Shown: positions 5,872 through 6,158 of the stretch, one piece after another | How the letters are laid out: every line of letters begins with the position of its first letter | Numbering within the stretch: position 1 is the stretch's first letter | Translations under genes and position numbers: made by a program | Source: a bacterium | Lineage (GTDB): Bacteria > Fidelibacterota > Marinisomatia > Marinisomatales > JAHJCW01 | Reading direction: 5' to 3' | NCBI GenBank assembly: GCA_018812885.1 | Contig: JAHJCW010000027.1 | Span: 1-6,158, forward strand | DNA length: 6,158 nucleotides | Notes under the pieces: model-generated | Told to the model about the DNA's origin: nothing | Databases searched by the model: none | What the model saw: the letters and a program-made list of their open reading frames with translations, nothing else

Positions 5872-6158
5872 TCCGGGTCCATATCGGCAGTACGCAGACC
5901 TGCAACCTCGTTTGCCATTAGTATGAATACATTCCAACATAATCCTCGGGTTGATAGCCACCAAGAATCGGTTGTTGTCCATTTTGTAGGAATAAATTCT
6001 TTGCTAAAAGGCCATTTTGGATTGAGATTAATTTCTGCCCATACTCTGTTTTCCATGAGTATTTCGGCCTTTTCCCAGCCATGCTTTAACCCGACAACGT
6101 AAGCACAATATTCAGCTCGCATCCAACTACCACCATTGTAATAAACCCCGTCTCTAGC
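5856..6158 (-). CDS. C-terminal fragment of a six-hairpin glycosidase-like protein
   Basis: The frame is open from the right window edge to a TAG at 5856-5858 and gives 100 residues. The Met codon at 6122 is internal, because coding-like sequence continues upstream of it to the edge (ARDGVYYNGGSW before MRAEY), so the true start lies outside. The pattern GVYYNGGSW, then a long helix (AEYCAYVVGLKHGW), then PFSKEFIPT and a final helix (LCWNVFILMANEVAGLR) resembles the closing helical hairpins of alpha/alpha-toroid glycoside hydrolases. In several such families a G-x-Y-x-N-G-x-x-W motif lines the active site. I cannot name the GH family from this fragment. It converges on the secreted-protein gene with 3 bases between stops. 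No T9SS sorting domain is present at its C-terminus, so this protein, if exported, uses another route. Confidence 0.65.
   Translation of the reverse strand, partial: ARDGVYYNGGSWMRAEYCAYVVGLKHGWEKAEILMENRVWAEINLNPKWPFSKEFIPTKWTTTDSWWLSTRGLCWNVFILMANEVAGLRTADMDPDYRKL

Noticed and set aside
6120..6122. ATG as the start codon of the right-hand minus-strand gene
   Set aside because: The frame continues upstream without a stop to the window edge and encodes family-like sequence (GVYYNGGSW), so this Met is internal.

Overview
The window looks like chromosomal DNA from the Bacteroidota/Ignavibacteriota/Calditrichota side of the bacterial tree. The strongest clue is the C-terminus of the large secreted protein. 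It carries the motif NYPNPFNPSTTI, an FlgD-like Ig fold and a basic end (KKMLLLK), which is the type A cargo signal of the type IX secretion system (T9SS). This wording is especially common in Ignavibacteria and related lineages. The DNA is AT-rich. No RNA gene, CRISPR array or complete mobile element was seen.

Layout: (1) positions 1-1031, minus strand: a sugar permease of the FHS/FucP branch of the major facilitator superfamily, cut by the left edge and lacking its C-terminus. (2) 1071-2243, minus strand: a complete GFO/IDH/MocA-type NAD(P)-dependent oxidoreductase, 39 bases upstream of the permease and probably in one operon with it. (3) 2244-2696: a 453-base divergent intergenic region. 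It holds a palindromic operator candidate, a cluster of overlapping inverted repeats, a strong hairpin in the presumed 5' leader of the rightward gene, and a good Shine-Dalgarno sequence. (4) 2697-5852, plus strand: a 1051-residue secreted multidomain protein with a signal peptide, an unassigned helical (probably alpha/alpha-toroid) N-terminal region, a beta-sandwich, two Ig/PKD-like repeats, a LamG/concanavalin-like domain and a T9SS sorting domain. (5) 5856-6158, minus strand: the C-terminal 100 residues of a protein resembling six-hairpin glycosidases, cut by the right edge and converging on gene 4 with only 3 bases between the stop codons.

The set reads as part of a carbohydrate-use locus. 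An exported, glycan-binding and possibly glycan-cleaving protein and a second glycosidase-like protein would release sugars. The FHS permease would import a mono- or disaccharide, and the oxidoreductase would oxidise, reduce or epimerise it. Substrate and direction are inference: no SusC/SusD pair, regulator gene or unambiguous catalytic site lies in the window. The part most likely to be new is the N-terminal ~450 residues of the secreted protein, which I cannot place in a named enzyme family.
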